Assembly: GCF_001623525.1 (NCBI RefSeq)
Contig: NZ_CP015225.1
Span: forward strand, 3,410,001 to 3,474,000
Direction of reading: 5' to 3'
DNA: 64,000 nucleotides
From: Pseudomonas fluorescens
GTDB lineage: Bacteria; Pseudomonadota; Gammaproteobacteria; Pseudomonadales; Pseudomonadaceae
Both the position numbers and the translations under genes were made by a program. Positions within the stretch are counted from its first letter, which is position 1; the number at the start of each line of letters is the position of its first letter. A model generated the notes under the pieces. That model was given only the letters and a program-made list of their open reading frames with translations, was not told where the DNA came from and made no database searches. This document shows, in pieces, positions 44,473 through 54,271 of the stretch.

Positions 44473-46959
44473 ATGGCGACATCCAACAATTTCGCGAAAC
44501 AGTGGTTCGATGCCCGCGGCTGGAAGCCGTTCGTCTTTCAGAAGCAGGTCTGGGCCGCGGTCAAGCGGGGGGAGTCCGGGCTGCTGCATGCCAGTACCGG
44601 TGCCGGCAAAACCTATGCCGTGTGGTTAGCCGCCCTCAACCGTTTCGCTCGACCGGCACCGCCGCTGGATAAACCGCGCAAACGCAAACCGCCGGCCGAA
44701 CCGCTGACCGTCCTGTGGATCACGCCGATGCGCGCATTGGCGGCCGACACCGGCAAAGCCCTTGAAGCGCCCCTGGCAGACCTGCACCTGCCCTGGAGTG
44801 TCGGCCTGCGCACCGGCGATACCAGCGCCAACGAACGCGCCCGCCAGGGCCGGCGCCTGCCCACCGCGCTGATCACCACCCCCGAAAGCCTGACCCTGAT
44901 CCTCGCCCGGGCCGATGCGCATACCGCCGTCTCGACCCTGCGCATGGTCGTGGTGGATGAATGGCACGAGTTGCTCGGCAACAAACGTGGCGTGCAATTG
45001 CAACTGGCCCTGGCGCGCTTGCGGCACTGGCATCCCGAACTCATCGTCTGGGGCGTGTCCGCGACCCTGGGCAACCAGGCCCACGCCGGACAGGTATTGA
45101 TCCCGCAAGGCAACGGAATCAGCGTGCAGGGAGCCGATGGCAAGGCGCTGCGGGTCGACACACTGCTACCCCCGACCCTCGAACGTTTCCCCTGGGCCGG
45201 GCACATCGGCCTGAAGATGCTGCCCCGGGTCGTGGCCGAAATCGACGCCAGCCGCAGCTGCCTGGTCTTCACCAACACCCGGGCACAGTCGGAAATCTGG
45301 TATCAGGCGCTGCTTGAGACGCGGCCCGATTGGGCCGGGTTGATCGCCCTGCACCATAGCTCGCTGTCGCGTGACACCCGGGATTGGGTGGAACAGGCAT
45401 TGAAGGACGGCCAGCTCAAAGCGGTGGTCTGCACGTCCAGCCTGGACCTGGGGGTGGACTTCCTGCCAGTGGAACGGGTGCTGCAGATTGGCTCGGCCAA
45501 GGGCGTAGCTCGGCTGATGCAACGGGCCGGGCGCTCCGGCCACGCACCGGGCCGGACCTCGCGGGTGACGCTGGTGCCGACCCACAGCCTGGAATTGATC
45601 GAGGCCGCCGCCGCGCAGGACGCCGTGGCCCAACGGCGCATCGAACCGCGCGAATCGCCCCGCAAGCCGCTAGATGTCCTGGTGCAGCATTTGGTGAGCA
45701 TGGCCCTGGGTGGTGGCTTCGTTTCCGACGAATTGTTCGAGGAAGTGCGAGGTGCCTGGGCCTACCGCGACCTCAACCCGGCCGAATGGGCCTGGGCCCT
45801 GGCGTTTGTGCGCCATGGCGGCCTGTCATTGACCGCCTACCCCGATTATCGACGCGTCGAACCGGACGAACACGGGGTCTGGCGCGTGCCCGACGCCCGT
45901 CTGGCCCGGCGTCACCGCATGAGCATCGGCACCATCGTCAGCGATGCCAGCCTGCAATTGAAGTTCTGGAGCAAAGGCGGGGGCGGCAAGACCCTGGGCA
46001 GCGTAGAGGAAGGCTTCATCGCCCGCCTGCGCCCCGGTGACGGTTTCCTGTTCGCCGGGCGCTTGCTGGAATTGGTCCGGGTCGAGGACATGACCGCCTA
46101 TGTGCGACGCAGCCAGGCCAAGAAGGCCGCCGTGCCGCGCTGGAACGGCGGGCGCATGCCACTTTCCAGCGAACTGGCGGCCGCTGTCGTGGCCCGGTTG
46201 AGCGAAGCCGCCGCGGGCCGCTTCGAGGGCCCGGAGATGCACGCCGTGCAGCCCCTGCTCTTGACTCAACAACGCTGGTCCGGTTTGCCCACGCAGAGCA
46301 CATTGCTGGCCGAAGCCCTCAAGTCCCGGGAGGGCTGGCACCTGTTCCTCTACCCGTTTGCCGGTCGCCAGGTTCATCTGGGCCTGGCCAGCCTGCTGGC
46401 CTGGCGTGTCAGCCAGCAACAGCCGCTGACGTTTTCCATTGCGGTCAACGATTACGGCCTGGAACTGCTCAGCGCCACGGCAGTGGATTGGTCGCAATAC
46501 CTGACCCCGGGCCTGCTGAGCGTCGATCATCTGCTGACCGACGTACTTGCGAGCCTGAACGCCGGGGAACTGGCCCTGAGGCGCTTTCGCGAAATCGCCC
46601 GGATCGCCGGACTGGTCTTTGCCGGCTATCCCGGCGCGCCGAAAAGCACCCGGCAAGTCCAGGCGTCCAGCGGATTGTTCTTCCAGGTGTTCAAGCAATA
46701 CGACGCCGACAATCTCTTGCTGGCCCAGGCCGGGGAGGAAGTCTTGCGCGAAGAATTGGATATCCGTCGACTGGAGCAGACCTTGCAACGCCTCAATACC
46801 TTGAAGCTGGACCTGCACGTGATCAAGCGCCCCACCCCGCTCGGGTTTCCGCTGCTGGTGGAGCGATTCCGGGAAAGCATGAGTTCGGAAAAGCTCGCCG
46901 ACCGCATCCGGCGGATGGTCAGCGAACTGGAAAAGACTGCCGATCGCGGTGACACCTGA
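44473..46959 (+). CDS. Ligase-associated DNA damage response DEXH-box helicase (Lhr-core type)
   Basis: An 828-residue superfamily 2 helicase. The N-terminal motor has STGAGKT at 41-47, [22 protein letters not shown] and the DEWH box near 161, then SATLGN. The second motor has [30 protein letters not shown] and the arginine finger motif [16 protein letters not shown] winged-helix and Lhr-like C-terminal domain follow. Lhr-core helicases unwind 3'-5' and occur with exonuclease, ligase and PdeM genes. Here exonuclease and ligase lie 4.8 kb upstream, separated by aot. Its stop overlaps pdeM (TGATG). Confidence 0.93.
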   Translation: MATSNNFAKQWFDARGWKPFVFQKQVWAAVKRGESGLLHASTGAGKTYAVWLAALNRFARPAPPLDKPRKRKPPAEPLTVLWITPMRALAADTGKALEAPLADLHLPWSVGLRTGDTSANERARQGRRLPTALITTPESLTLILARADAHTAVSTLRMVVVDEWHELLGNKRGVQLQLALARLRHWHPELIVWGVSATLGNQAHAGQVLIPQGNGISVQGADGKALRVDTLLPPTLERFPWAGHIGLKMLPRVVAEIDASRSCLVFTNTRAQSEIWYQALLETRPDWAGLIALHHSSLSRDTRDWVEQALKDGQLKAVVCTSSLDLGVDFLPVERVLQIGSAKGVARLMQRAGRSGHAPGRTSRVTLVPTHSLELIEAAAAQDAVAQRRIEPRESPRKPLDVLVQHLVSMALGGGFVSDELFEEVRGAWAYRDLNPAEWAWALAFVRHGGLSLTAYPDYRRVEPDEHGVWRVPDARLARRHRMSIGTIVSDASLQLKFWSKGGGGKTLGSVEEGFIARLRPGDGFLFAGRLLELVRVEDMTAYVRRSQAKKAAVPRWNGGRMPLSSELAAAVVARLSEAAAGRFEGPEMHAVQPLLLTQQRWSGLPTQSTLLAEALKSREGWHLFLYPFAGRQVHLGLASLLAWRVSQQQPLTFSIAVNDYGLELLSATAVDWSQYLTPGLLSVDHLLTDVLASLNAGELALRRFREIARIAGLVFAGYPGAPKSTRQVQASSGLFFQVFKQYDADNLLLAQAGEEVLREELDIRRLEQTLQRLNTLKLDLHVIKRPTPLGFPLLVERFRESMSSEKLADRIRRMVSELEKTADRGDT

Positions 46960-47615
46960 TGCCAGCGCCTTATCCCGTCAGCCTGGCCGGCGAAGAACTC
47001 TGGTTGCTCCCGGAAAAAGCCGTGTACTGGCCCGCCCAGGAAACCCTGATGGTGGCCGATGTTCATTTCGGCAAGGCCGCCGCCTATCGCAGCCTCGGGC
47101 AACCGGTGCCCCACGGCACCACCGCCAGCAACATCGCCGTGCTGGATGCGTTGCTGGCCAGCCTGCCATGCCGACAGTTGATTTTTCTCGGGGATTTTCT
47201 CCACGGTCCTGGCTCTCATGCGCCCGGCACCTTGAAGGCACTCTCCGATTGGCGTGTGCGACATCCGCACCTGGCCATGACGCTGATTCGTGGCAACCAC
47301 GACAAACGCGCCGGTGACCCACCGCCAGCGCTGAACATTCGCGTCGTACCGGAGCCGTTGCTTCTGGGCCCTTTCGCCGTGCAACACGAGCCTGCCCCAC
47401 ATCCCAGCCGCCATGTGCTGGCCGGTCACGTGCACCCGGTCTACCACCTGAGCGGCAAGGGCCGGCAACGCCTTCGCCTGGCCTGCTTTCGGCTGGGCAG
47501 CGAGATCAGCCTGCTGCCGGCCTTCGGTGCGTTCACGGGCGGTTACCGGGTCGAGCAGGGCAGCGATTGCAGGATTTTTGTCATCGGCGATAACGAAATA
47601 TGGCCCGTCAGCTGA
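46959..47615 (+). CDS. pdeM: Ligase-associated DNA damage response endonuclease PdeM
   Basis: A 218-residue calcineurin-like metallophosphoesterase. The metal ligands are in DVHFGKA (Asp34, His36), FLGDFLHGPGSHA, LIRGNHDKR and LAGHVHPVYHL. This family member is encoded next to the Lhr-type helicase and named PdeM in ligase-associated clusters. It is translationally coupled to the helicase, with the ATG sharing the A of TGA. Confidence 0.92.
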   Translation: MPAPYPVSLAGEELWLLPEKAVYWPAQETLMVADVHFGKAAAYRSLGQPVPHGTTASNIAVLDALLASLPCRQLIFLGDFLHGPGSHAPGTLKALSDWRVRHPHLAMTLIRGNHDKRAGDPPPALNIRVVPEPLLLGPFAVQHEPAPHPSRHVLAGHVHPVYHLSGKGRQRLRLACFRLGSEISLLPAFGAFTGGYRVEQGSDCRIFVIGDNEIWPVS

Positions 47616-47651
47616 AGCACTCTGTGCTATCGCAGGCGGGCCATCGTCTCA

Positions 47652-47858
47652 TCAGGCAACAGGCGCAGGAGGTGGCTCATCCGGCAGCGTAGGCTCGCCG
47701 GGTTCGGTGGGTTGTTCGTTGGGGGTGTCGGGATCAGGCTGGCCGGGGATGCCGCCCGCCGCTTCGACAGGATGGGCCAGCAATGACCAGGCCATGACGC
47801 CGATCTGATTGGGCTCAAGCCTTGCCAGTTCGGCACTGATTCGCGGATCGATCTTCAT
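47652..47858 (-). CDS. Small Pseudomonas protein with Pro-rich tail, unknown
   Basis: A 68-residue protein: residues 1-35 (MKIDPRISAELARLEPNQIG, VMAWSLLAHPVEA) look folded and helical, and residues 36-68 are an acidic Pro-rich disordered tail (PDPDTPNEQPTEPGEPTLPDEPPPAPVA in overlapping pieces). ATG 47858 has a strong ribosome site (caggag). No family recognised. It lies downstream of dcd on the same strand. Confidence 0.65.
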   Translation of the reverse strand: MKIDPRISAELARLEPNQIGVMAWSLLAHPVEAAGGIPGQPDPDTPNEQPTEPGEPTLPDEPPPAPVA

Positions 47859-47960
47859 AGAGCAACTCCTGAGCGAAGGCCCGCTGCGCTGACACGCAAT
47901 AACGGGCAGTACACGCAATAGAGTGTCTGCCCGCCCAGGAATTCCAACAGCTCGTCAGAT

Positions 47961-48527
47961 TCAGGTACGCGGCAGGGTCACACCGCGCTGGCCCTGGTAT
48001 TTGCCGCCACGATCCTTGTAGGACACTTCGCACTCTTCATCGGATTCCAGGAACAGCATCTGCGCCACACCTTCGTTGGCGTAGATTTTCGCCGGCAAGG
48101 TCGTGGTGTTGGAGAACTCCAGGGTCACGTGACCTTCCCACTCGGGTTCCAGCGGCGTGACGTTGACGATGATGCCGCAACGGGCGTAGGTGCTCTTGCC
48201 CAGGCAGATGGTCAGCACATTGCGCGGGATGCGGAAGTACTCGACGGTACGGGCCAGGGCGAAGGAGTTCGGCGGGATGATGCAAACATCGCTTTTAACG
48301 TCGACGAAGCTCTTTTCGTCGAAGTTCTTCGGGTCGACGGTGGCCGAGTTGATATTGGTGAACACCTTGAATTCGTCGGCGCAGCGCACGTCGTAGCCGT
48401 AGCTGGAGACACCGAAGGAGATCAGCCGGTCTGCGCCTTCGCCACGCATCTGGCGTTCGACGAAGGGCTCGATCATGCCGTGCTCTTGCGCCATGCGGCG
48501 AATCCACTTGTCCGATTTGATGCTCAT
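47961..48527 (-). CDS. dcd: dCTP deaminase
   Basis: A 188-residue trimeric deaminase that turns dCTP into dUTP for dTMP synthesis. Family sequences are [28 protein letters not shown] (with the substrate-binding Arg), [23 protein letters not shown] with the catalytic Glu, and the C-terminal [14 protein letters not shown]. Full length; start ATG 48527. Confidence 0.96.
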   Translation of the reverse strand: MSIKSDKWIRRMAQEHGMIEPFVERQMRGEGADRLISFGVSSYGYDVRCADEFKVFTNINSATVDPKNFDEKSFVDVKSDVCIIPPNSFALARTVEYFRIPRNVLTICLGKSTYARCGIIVNVTPLEPEWEGHVTLEFSNTTTLPAKIYANEGVAQMLFLESDEECEVSYKDRGGKYQGQRGVTLPRT

Positions 48528-48881
48528 GGCGGTTTCCTGAAATAGCGAGGTGGAAAAAATACGTCCGGCATCTTACTGGGGCACGGGTCCGAGTTCAAAG
48601 CGCGGCACGCAAATCTCGCCGATCCGCCTTGATTTCCGGGTCCTGCCGGCCATCGCCCGCGCCGTCAGTCACCAAATAAGAGAAACCTTCGCAAAGACCA
48701 TTGGCACATTCTGGAAAAAGGGTTAAGGTGGCGCCACTGTGCTGCTTGTGTCACTGAGAATCTCTACACGATATGTTGAATTTCGATCCAACCATCTACA
48801 AGAATTTTTCCTGCTCTTTGCACTCAGTCTCGGCCAGGGTTCTTCCTGAGTCGCAGTTATCTTTGTTCAAGGAGTTACACC
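48528..48881 (+). promoter_or_regulatory. Promoter and long leader of the cold-shock gene
   Basis: A 354-bp gap without a gene, between dcd (leftward) and the cold-shock gene (rightward). Cold-shock genes usually have long structured leaders that change fold with temperature; the 140-150 bases before 48882 (pyrimidine-rich, with ctgctctttgcactcagtc) fit such a leader. The ribosome site is caaggagttacacc. No promoter boxes could be set with confidence. Confidence 0.5.
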
Positions 48882-49091
48882 ATGTCTAATCGCCAAACCG
48901 GTACCGTTAAGTGGTTCAACGATGAAAAAGGCTTCGGCTTCATCACCCCACAATCCGGTGACGATCTGTTCGTTCACTTCAAAGCTATCCAATCCGACGG
49001 CTTCAAAAGCCTGAAAGAAGGCCAACAGGTTTCTTTCATCGCTACCCGCGGTCAGAAAGGCATGCAAGCTGAAGAAGTTCAAGTTATCTAA
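48882..49091 (+). CDS. Cold-shock protein, CspA/CapB type
   Basis: A 69-residue OB-fold RNA chaperone with RNP1 (KGFGFI) and RNP2 (DLFVHF) motifs, beginning [20 protein letters not shown]. It binds single-stranded RNA/DNA and prevents mRNA folding at low temperature or in stationary phase. Full length. A clear terminator follows at 49112. Confidence 0.95.
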   Translation: MSNRQTGTVKWFNDEKGFGFITPQSGDDLFVHFKAIQSDGFKSLKEGQQVSFIATRGQKGMQAEEVQVI

Positions 49092-49111
49092 CTTGTCCTT
49101 GCTTTAGTAAA

Positions 49112-49141
49112 AGGCCCCGCCCTCAAAAGCGGGGCTTTTTT
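49112..49141 (+). terminator. Terminator of the cold-shock gene
   Basis: Stem gccccg / cggggc (49115-49136) followed by six T. A second imperfect hairpin (tgtgcctggg...cccagggcaca, 49141-49168) lies directly after it. Confidence 0.88.
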
Positions 49142-49174
49142 GTGCCTGGGTGTTTTTCCCAGGGCACAAAAAAA

Positions 49175-49265
49175 CTGTGGGAGCGAGCTTGCTCGCGATA
49201 GCGGTGGATCAGCAACATCAACGTTGGCTGACAGACCGCTATCGCGAGCAAGCTCGCTCCCACAG
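49175..49265. repeat. REPIN, family A, intact reference copy
   Basis: ctgtgggagcgagcttgctc, then gcgatagcggt, a short spacer, and the inverted copy ending gctcgctcccacag. This uninterrupted copy shows the sequence that IS110 element 1 interrupts. Confidence 0.92.
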
Positions 49266-49286
49266 GTGTGTGTGGGTTGGCCCGAA

Positions 49287-50291
49287 TTACCAGGTCACGC
49301 CAAACCCGGCCGTGTACCGCGTCTTGCTCAAGTCGCTGTCTTCGGTACCCTCGATGACATCCTTCTCGGCCTTGAGGTTGAGCGACGCCCAATCAGTGAC
49401 CTTGTAGCGCAGCCCCATCTCAGCGTCATAGGCGTACTCCGCCACGCCGGACAGCGGCTTGCCCACTTCGCCATTGGTGAAGAACTCGACGCGCTTGCCA
49501 ATCAGGTAGCGGTTGTAGTCCCACTTCATGGCAACGGAATAGAAGTTGTCCTTACCGCCGTCGCGGTATTCATAGTCGGTGCGGTTCAACAGCGAACCCA
49601 GCGAGAACGCGCCCAGCTCGTCATCCCAGAACTGATAACCCGGACCGGTACCCACCACGCGCTGGCGCGCCAGGTCTTCGACTTTGTCACGCTTGTAGTT
49701 CAGGCGGCCTTGCCAGAACCATTTGTCCGTCAGGAACCGGTCGAGGGAATATTCCAGGCGCCAGTTATCGGCGGAAACCACATCGTCCTGGAACTCACGG
49801 TTGTATTCACCCTCGGCGGTATGCCGCCATCTGCCGTGGCGAGCCGAGGTCTTGAAGTCGATGTCGTAATCGTCGGTATCGTTTTCCGCACGCTGGTAAT
49901 CCAGCGCGGCATCGATGTTGCCTTTCCACACCAGGTCCTCGACCACCGGCTTGGGCTTGAGGATCTGCTGGATACTGGCCAGATCAACGGTCTTGGGCGC
50001 ATCACCGTTGGCCAGGGTCACCTTGCCATCCTCGGCCGCATGCAGCGCCTTGGCTTTCTCGCCGGTATAAGCATCCTGCTTGACCAAGAGTTGCTGATCA
50101 CTCTCTAGAGTCTTGACCTGTTTCCAGTCGACAGGAATCGCGCCGGCGTAATCGGTCTGGATCAGCAACTTGCCGCCATCAAAAACGGTAATCTTGCCAC
50201 TGAGTTTGTCCCCATTCTTCAACCAGACTGTGTCGGCAAGCAAGGGCATGGAGGCGCTGGCAACAGCCAGGCAAAGCAGGGTTCTAGACAA
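49287..50291 (-). CDS. DUF481 family outer-membrane-associated protein
   Basis: A 334-residue exported protein with a signal peptide ending at SMPLLA (residue 20). A short N-terminal domain DTVWLKNGDKLSGKITVFDGGKLL (SH3/DUF481-associated pattern) is followed from about 120 by alternating beta-strands (GNIDAALDYQRAEND, GRWRHTAEGEYN, DKWFWQGRLNYKRDK, TRYTAGFGVTW) that end with an aromatic residue, typical of a beta-barrel. Function unknown (YdiY-like, salt-inducible in some bacteria). Start ATG 50291 preferred over the upstream TTG. Confidence 0.88.
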   Translation of the reverse strand: MSRTLLCLAVASASMPLLADTVWLKNGDKLSGKITVFDGGKLLIQTDYAGAIPVDWKQVKTLESDQQLLVKQDAYTGEKAKALHAAEDGKVTLANGDAPKTVDLASIQQILKPKPVVEDLVWKGNIDAALDYQRAENDTDDYDIDFKTSARHGRWRHTAEGEYNREFQDDVVSADNWRLEYSLDRFLTDKWFWQGRLNYKRDKVEDLARQRVVGTGPGYQFWDDELGAFSLGSLLNRTDYEYRDGGKDNFYSVAMKWDYNRYLIGKRVEFFTNGEVGKPLSGVAEYAYDAEMGLRYKVTDWASLNLKAEKDVIEGTEDSDLSKTRYTAGFGVTW

Positions 50292-50451
50292 CATAAGCGA
50301 TAATGGGCTCAAGTTTTCGGTGAAAAGGCGGCATTATCCCCCAGGATGACACCTCAGCAACGACTGACCCGCGTATCGATGATGAGTTCATTTCTCAATC
50401 AGCCTTGTAGGAATTAATCTACGGACGGACACCCCTTCAGGAACCCTTTAC

Positions 50452-50805
50452 GTGACTGACACCCCAACGGACACCGAGAACGCTGCCCAGATCCGCCGCA
50501 CGACCCTTTACCTGACCCTGGCACAAGTGCCGGCCGGCAAGGTGGTCACCTACGGCCAACTCGCCGAAATGGCCGGCCTGGGCCGCGCGGCGCGCTGGGT
50601 CGGGCGGACCCTCAGCCAGTTGCCGAACGACACGAAGCTGCCCTGGCATCGGGTATTGGGTGCCGGCGGTCGGATCAGTCTACCGGCGGGCAGCGCCTCA
50701 GGGGATGAACAGCGCGCACGCCTGCGCATGGAAGGGATCAGTGTCCTGAACAATCGTGTTGATATTCAGCGCCATGGCTGGCGCCCGGTAGAGCACAGCG
50801 GTTAG
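50452..50805 (+). CDS. Alkyltransferase-like protein (Atl), MGMT family without catalytic Cys
   Basis: A 117-residue DNA-binding protein of the O6-alkylguanine-DNA alkyltransferase family. The acceptor motif PCHRV is PWHRV here (Trp65), so it cannot take up alkyl groups. Such Atl proteins flip O6-alkylguanine and hand it to nucleotide excision repair. The helix-turn-helix VPAGKVVTYGQLAEMAG is present. Start GTG 50452, with site ttcaggaaccc. Confidence 0.9.
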   Translation: MTDTPTDTENAAQIRRTTLYLTLAQVPAGKVVTYGQLAEMAGLGRAARWVGRTLSQLPNDTKLPWHRVLGAGGRISLPAGSASGDEQRARLRMEGISVLNNRVDIQRHGWRPVEHSG

Positions 50806-50849
50806 AGTGCGCGCTTTGTTTTCGCAATTTTTGAGGCAGACTCCAGCCC

Positions 50850-52409
50850 ATGCCCCGTAAAACCTGGCGCGCCGCCCTCGCCGCCTATGCCAGTCCCTCG
50901 ACGCTCGTGCTGTTGCTGCTTGGCTTCGCCGCCGGCTTGCCGTACATGCTAGTGTTTTCCACACTTTCGGTCTGGTTGCGCGAAGCCGGTGTGGCCCGCG
51001 AAACCATCGGCTACGCGAGCCTGATCGGCCTGGCGTATGCCTTTAAATGGGTCTGGTCGCCGCTGCTCGACCAATGGCGCCTGCCGCTGCTGGGTAAACT
51101 CGGGCGTCGGCGTTCATGGCTGGTGCTCTCCCAAGGCCTGGTAATCCTCGGCCTGGTCGGCATGGGATTCTGCGACCCACAGAAACACCTGTCATGGTTG
51201 ATCGCCATCGCCGTCATCGTGGCCTTCGCCTCTGCAACGCAGGACATCGCCGTCGACGCCTATCGCCTGGAGATTGCCGACGACACCCGCCAGGCCGCCC
51301 TCGCCGCCAGCTACATGTCCGGCTACCGCATCGCGGCACTGCTGGCCACTGCTGGCGCGCTGTTTTTCGCCGAAGGGTTTGGCTCCACTGGCTTCAGCTA
51401 CAAACACTCGGCCTGGGCCGGCACTTACCTGCTGTTCGGCGTATTGATGGTCCCGGCGTTGCTTACCTCGCTGTTCATGCGCGAACCGCCGGTGCCTCTG
51501 CGCACCCAACTGCAGGCCGGACGCTACTCGTTCGCCCATCAACTGGCGTCGGTGTTCGTACTGATCGTGCTGCTGGTGTCTGTCCCGGCGATGTTCACCC
51601 AGCTCTACAACACCGACTTCGCCAGCGTGCTGTTCGAGGGCGTCAGCCTGCTTGACCTACTGCTCGAAGACCGCGCGTTCCTGCGGGCCATCCTCTATAT
51701 CATCCTGACCGCCCTGTGCCTGTCGGCCGTGGGCCGCCGCGGATTAGCGCCGGTGCTGACGCCGGTAAACGATTTCATCCTGCGTTACCGCTGGCAGGCG
51801 CTGCTGCTGCTCGGACTGATCGCAACCTATCGCATGTCTGACACCGTCATGGGTGTCATGGCCAACGTGTTCTACATCGATCAAGGGTTCACCAAGGACC
51901 AGATCGCCAGCGTCAGCAAGATCTTCGGATTGATCATGACCCTCGTCGGTGCCGGCATGGGCGGCTTGCTGATCGTACGTTTCGGCATCCTGCCCATCCT
52001 GTTCATCGGCGGTGTCGCCTCGGCGGGCACCAACATCCTCTTCCTGATGCTCACCGACATGGGCGCCAACCTGAAGATGTTGATTGTCACCATCTCCCTG
52101 GACAACTTCAGCTCCGGCCTGGCCACTTCGGCGTTCGTCGCCTACCTGTCGAGCCTGACCAACCTGAAATTCTCCGCCACCCAATACGCCCTGCTCAGCT
52201 CGATCATGCTGTTGCTGCCGCGCCTGATCGGTGGTTATTCAGGGGTGATGGTGGAGAAGTTCGGCTATCACAATTTCTTCCTGATCACCGCGTTGCTGGG
52301 CGTTCCGACCCTGCTGCTGATCGCCTTGCACTGGTTCCAGGAGAACCGTCGCCAGGGCTCGACGCCCACCGCCGAACCGACGCCCGCCCGACCGGCGGAA
52401 GAGTCGTAG
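50850..52409 (+). CDS. ampG: Muropeptide permease AmpG
   Basis: A 519-residue MFS permease with about fourteen hydrophobic segments. The N-terminal LVLLLLGFAAGLPYMLVFSTLSVWLREAGV, the KWVWSPLLDQWRLPLLGKLGRRRSW segment (motif A) and ATQDIAVDAYRLE are characteristic of AmpG. It imports GlcNAc-anhydroMurNAc peptides for cell-wall recycling, which links to AmpR/AmpC beta-lactamase induction. Start ATG 50850 sits after gaggcagactccagccc. It is 45 bases from the Atl gene. Confidence 0.93.
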   Translation: MPRKTWRAALAAYASPSTLVLLLLGFAAGLPYMLVFSTLSVWLREAGVARETIGYASLIGLAYAFKWVWSPLLDQWRLPLLGKLGRRRSWLVLSQGLVILGLVGMGFCDPQKHLSWLIAIAVIVAFASATQDIAVDAYRLEIADDTRQAALAASYMSGYRIAALLATAGALFFAEGFGSTGFSYKHSAWAGTYLLFGVLMVPALLTSLFMREPPVPLRTQLQAGRYSFAHQLASVFVLIVLLVSVPAMFTQLYNTDFASVLFEGVSLLDLLLEDRAFLRAILYIILTALCLSAVGRRGLAPVLTPVNDFILRYRWQALLLLGLIATYRMSDTVMGVMANVFYIDQGFTKDQIASVSKIFGLIMTLVGAGMGGLLIVRFGILPILFIGGVASAGTNILFLMLTDMGANLKMLIVTISLDNFSSGLATSAFVAYLSSLTNLKFSATQYALLSSIMLLLPRLIGGYSGVMVEKFGYHNFFLITALLGVPTLLLIALHWFQENRRQGSTPTAEPTPARPAEES

Positions 52410-52538
52410 GAAACGTCAGAAAACGCCGGGGAAACCGGCGTTCGCATCGGGCGACCGGCCACGCGCCTGTACGCCAGGGCATCTCGCCCGTACAATGCCC
52501 CGTCACTTCTCGTCATCAGCAACCGACAACGGCCAACC

Positions 52539-54254
52539 ATGCGCACCAGTCAATATTTGCTCGCCACACAGAAAGAAACGCCTTCCGACGCCGTCGTGAT
52601 CAGCCATCAGTTGATGCTGCGTGCCGGCATGATCCGCAAACTCGCCTCGGGCCTCTACACCTGGCTGCCAATGGGCCTGCGGGTCATGCGCAAGGTTGAA
52701 GCCATCGTTCGCGAAGAGATGGACGCTGCCGGCTCCCTGGAAGTGTTGATGCCGAGCACCCAACCGGCCGAGCTGTGGCAGGAATCGGGGCGCTGGGAAG
52801 AATACGGCCCTGAGCTGCTGCGCATCAAAGACCGTCACGGGCGCGACTTCTGTGCAGGCCCGACTCACGAAGAAGTGATCACCGACCTGATGCGCAACGA
52901 GTTGAGCAGCTACAAGCAGCTGCCGATCAACCTGTATCAGATCCAGACCAAATTCCGTGACGAAATCCGTCCACGCTTCGGCCTGATGCGCGGTCGCGAA
53001 TTCATCATGAAGGACGCCTACTCGTTCCACACCGACCTGGCCTCGCTGCAAGTCACCTACGACCGCATGCACCAGGCATATTGCAACGTGTTCACCCGCC
53101 TGGGCCTGAAGTTCCGTCCGGTTGAAGCCGACAACGGCTCCATCGGCGGTGCCGGCTCCCACGAGTTCCACGTACTGGCCGAGTCTGGCGAAGACGACAT
53201 CGTCTTCAGCAATGGCTCCGACTACGCCGCCAACATCGAGAAAGCCGAAGCCGTGCCACGGGAAACCTCCCGCGCCGCGCCGACCGAAGAGTTGCGCCTG
53301 GTGGACACGCCGAACGCCAAGACCATTGCCCAACTGGTGGAAGGCTACAACCTGCCAATCGAACGCACCATCAAGACATTGATCGTGCGGGCCGAAGAAG
53401 CCGGCAAGCTGATCGCCCTGATCATCCGTGGCGATCACGAGCTGAACGAAATCAAGGCCGCCAACCAGCCAGGCGTCGCCAGCCCGCTGGTCATGGCTAC
53501 CGAAGCCGAACTGCGCGACGCCATCGGCGCCGGTGCCGGTTCCCTCGGCCCGCTGAACCTGCCGCTGCCGATCATCATCGACCGCTCGGTGGAGTTGATG
53601 AGCGACTTCGCCATCGGCGCCAACATCGACGACAAACACTACTTCGGCGTGAACTGGGAACGCGACCTGCCGGTCCCAACCGTCGCGGACCTGCGCAACG
53701 TCGTGGCCGGCGACCCGAGCCCGGACGGCAAGGGCACCCTGGAAATCAAGCGCGGCATCGAAGTCGGGCACATCTTCCAGCTGGGCAACAAGTACAGCAA
53801 GGCGATGAAGTGCGAAGTACTGGGCGAGAACGGCAAGCCGGTCACCCTGGAAATGGGCTGCTACGGCATCGGTGTTTCTCGCGTGGTAGCTGCCGCCATC
53901 GAGCAGAACAACGACGAGAAAGGCATCATCTGGAGCGACACGCTGGCGCCTTTCCAGATTGCCCTGGTGCCGCTGCGCTATGAAACCGACCTGGTGCGTG
54001 AAGCCACCGACAAGCTCTACGCCGAACTGACGGCCGCCGGCTTTGAAGTGCTGCTGGACGACCGCGACAAGAAAACCAGCCCCGGCATCAAGTTCGCGGA
54101 CATGGAACTGATCGGCATCCCGCATCGGATCGTCGTCAGTGACCGTGGCCTGGCCGAAGGCAACCTGGAATACAAGAGCCGCACCGAAGCCGAGCCGCAA
54201 GCGCTGCCGGTCGCCGACGTGCTGTCGTTCCTCCAGGCCCGTATCCGCCGCTGA
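52539..54254 (+). CDS. proS: Prolyl-tRNA synthetase
   Basis: A 571-residue class II aminoacyl-tRNA synthetase of the bacterial (ProS type with insertion domain) form. Motif 1 is in [20 protein letters not shown], motif 2 [25 protein letters not shown], the YbaK-like editing domain (INS) spans about 225-390, and motif 3 is [18 protein letters not shown]. The C-terminal anticodon-binding domain ends [14 protein letters not shown]. Charges tRNA-Pro. Full length. Confidence 0.97.
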   Translation: MRTSQYLLATQKETPSDAVVISHQLMLRAGMIRKLASGLYTWLPMGLRVMRKVEAIVREEMDAAGSLEVLMPSTQPAELWQESGRWEEYGPELLRIKDRHGRDFCAGPTHEEVITDLMRNELSSYKQLPINLYQIQTKFRDEIRPRFGLMRGREFIMKDAYSFHTDLASLQVTYDRMHQAYCNVFTRLGLKFRPVEADNGSIGGAGSHEFHVLAESGEDDIVFSNGSDYAANIEKAEAVPRETSRAAPTEELRLVDTPNAKTIAQLVEGYNLPIERTIKTLIVRAEEAGKLIALIIRGDHELNEIKAANQPGVASPLVMATEAELRDAIGAGAGSLGPLNLPLPIIIDRSVELMSDFAIGANIDDKHYFGVNWERDLPVPTVADLRNVVAGDPSPDGKGTLEIKRGIEVGHIFQLGNKYSKAMKCEVLGENGKPVTLEMGCYGIGVSRVVAAAIEQNNDEKGIIWSDTLAPFQIALVPLRYETDLVREATDKLYAELTAAGFEVLLDDRDKKTSPGIKFADMELIGIPHRIVVSDRGLAEGNLEYKSRTEAEPQALPVADVLSFLQARIRR

Positions 54255-54271
54255 CACCAGATAGAGACGTC

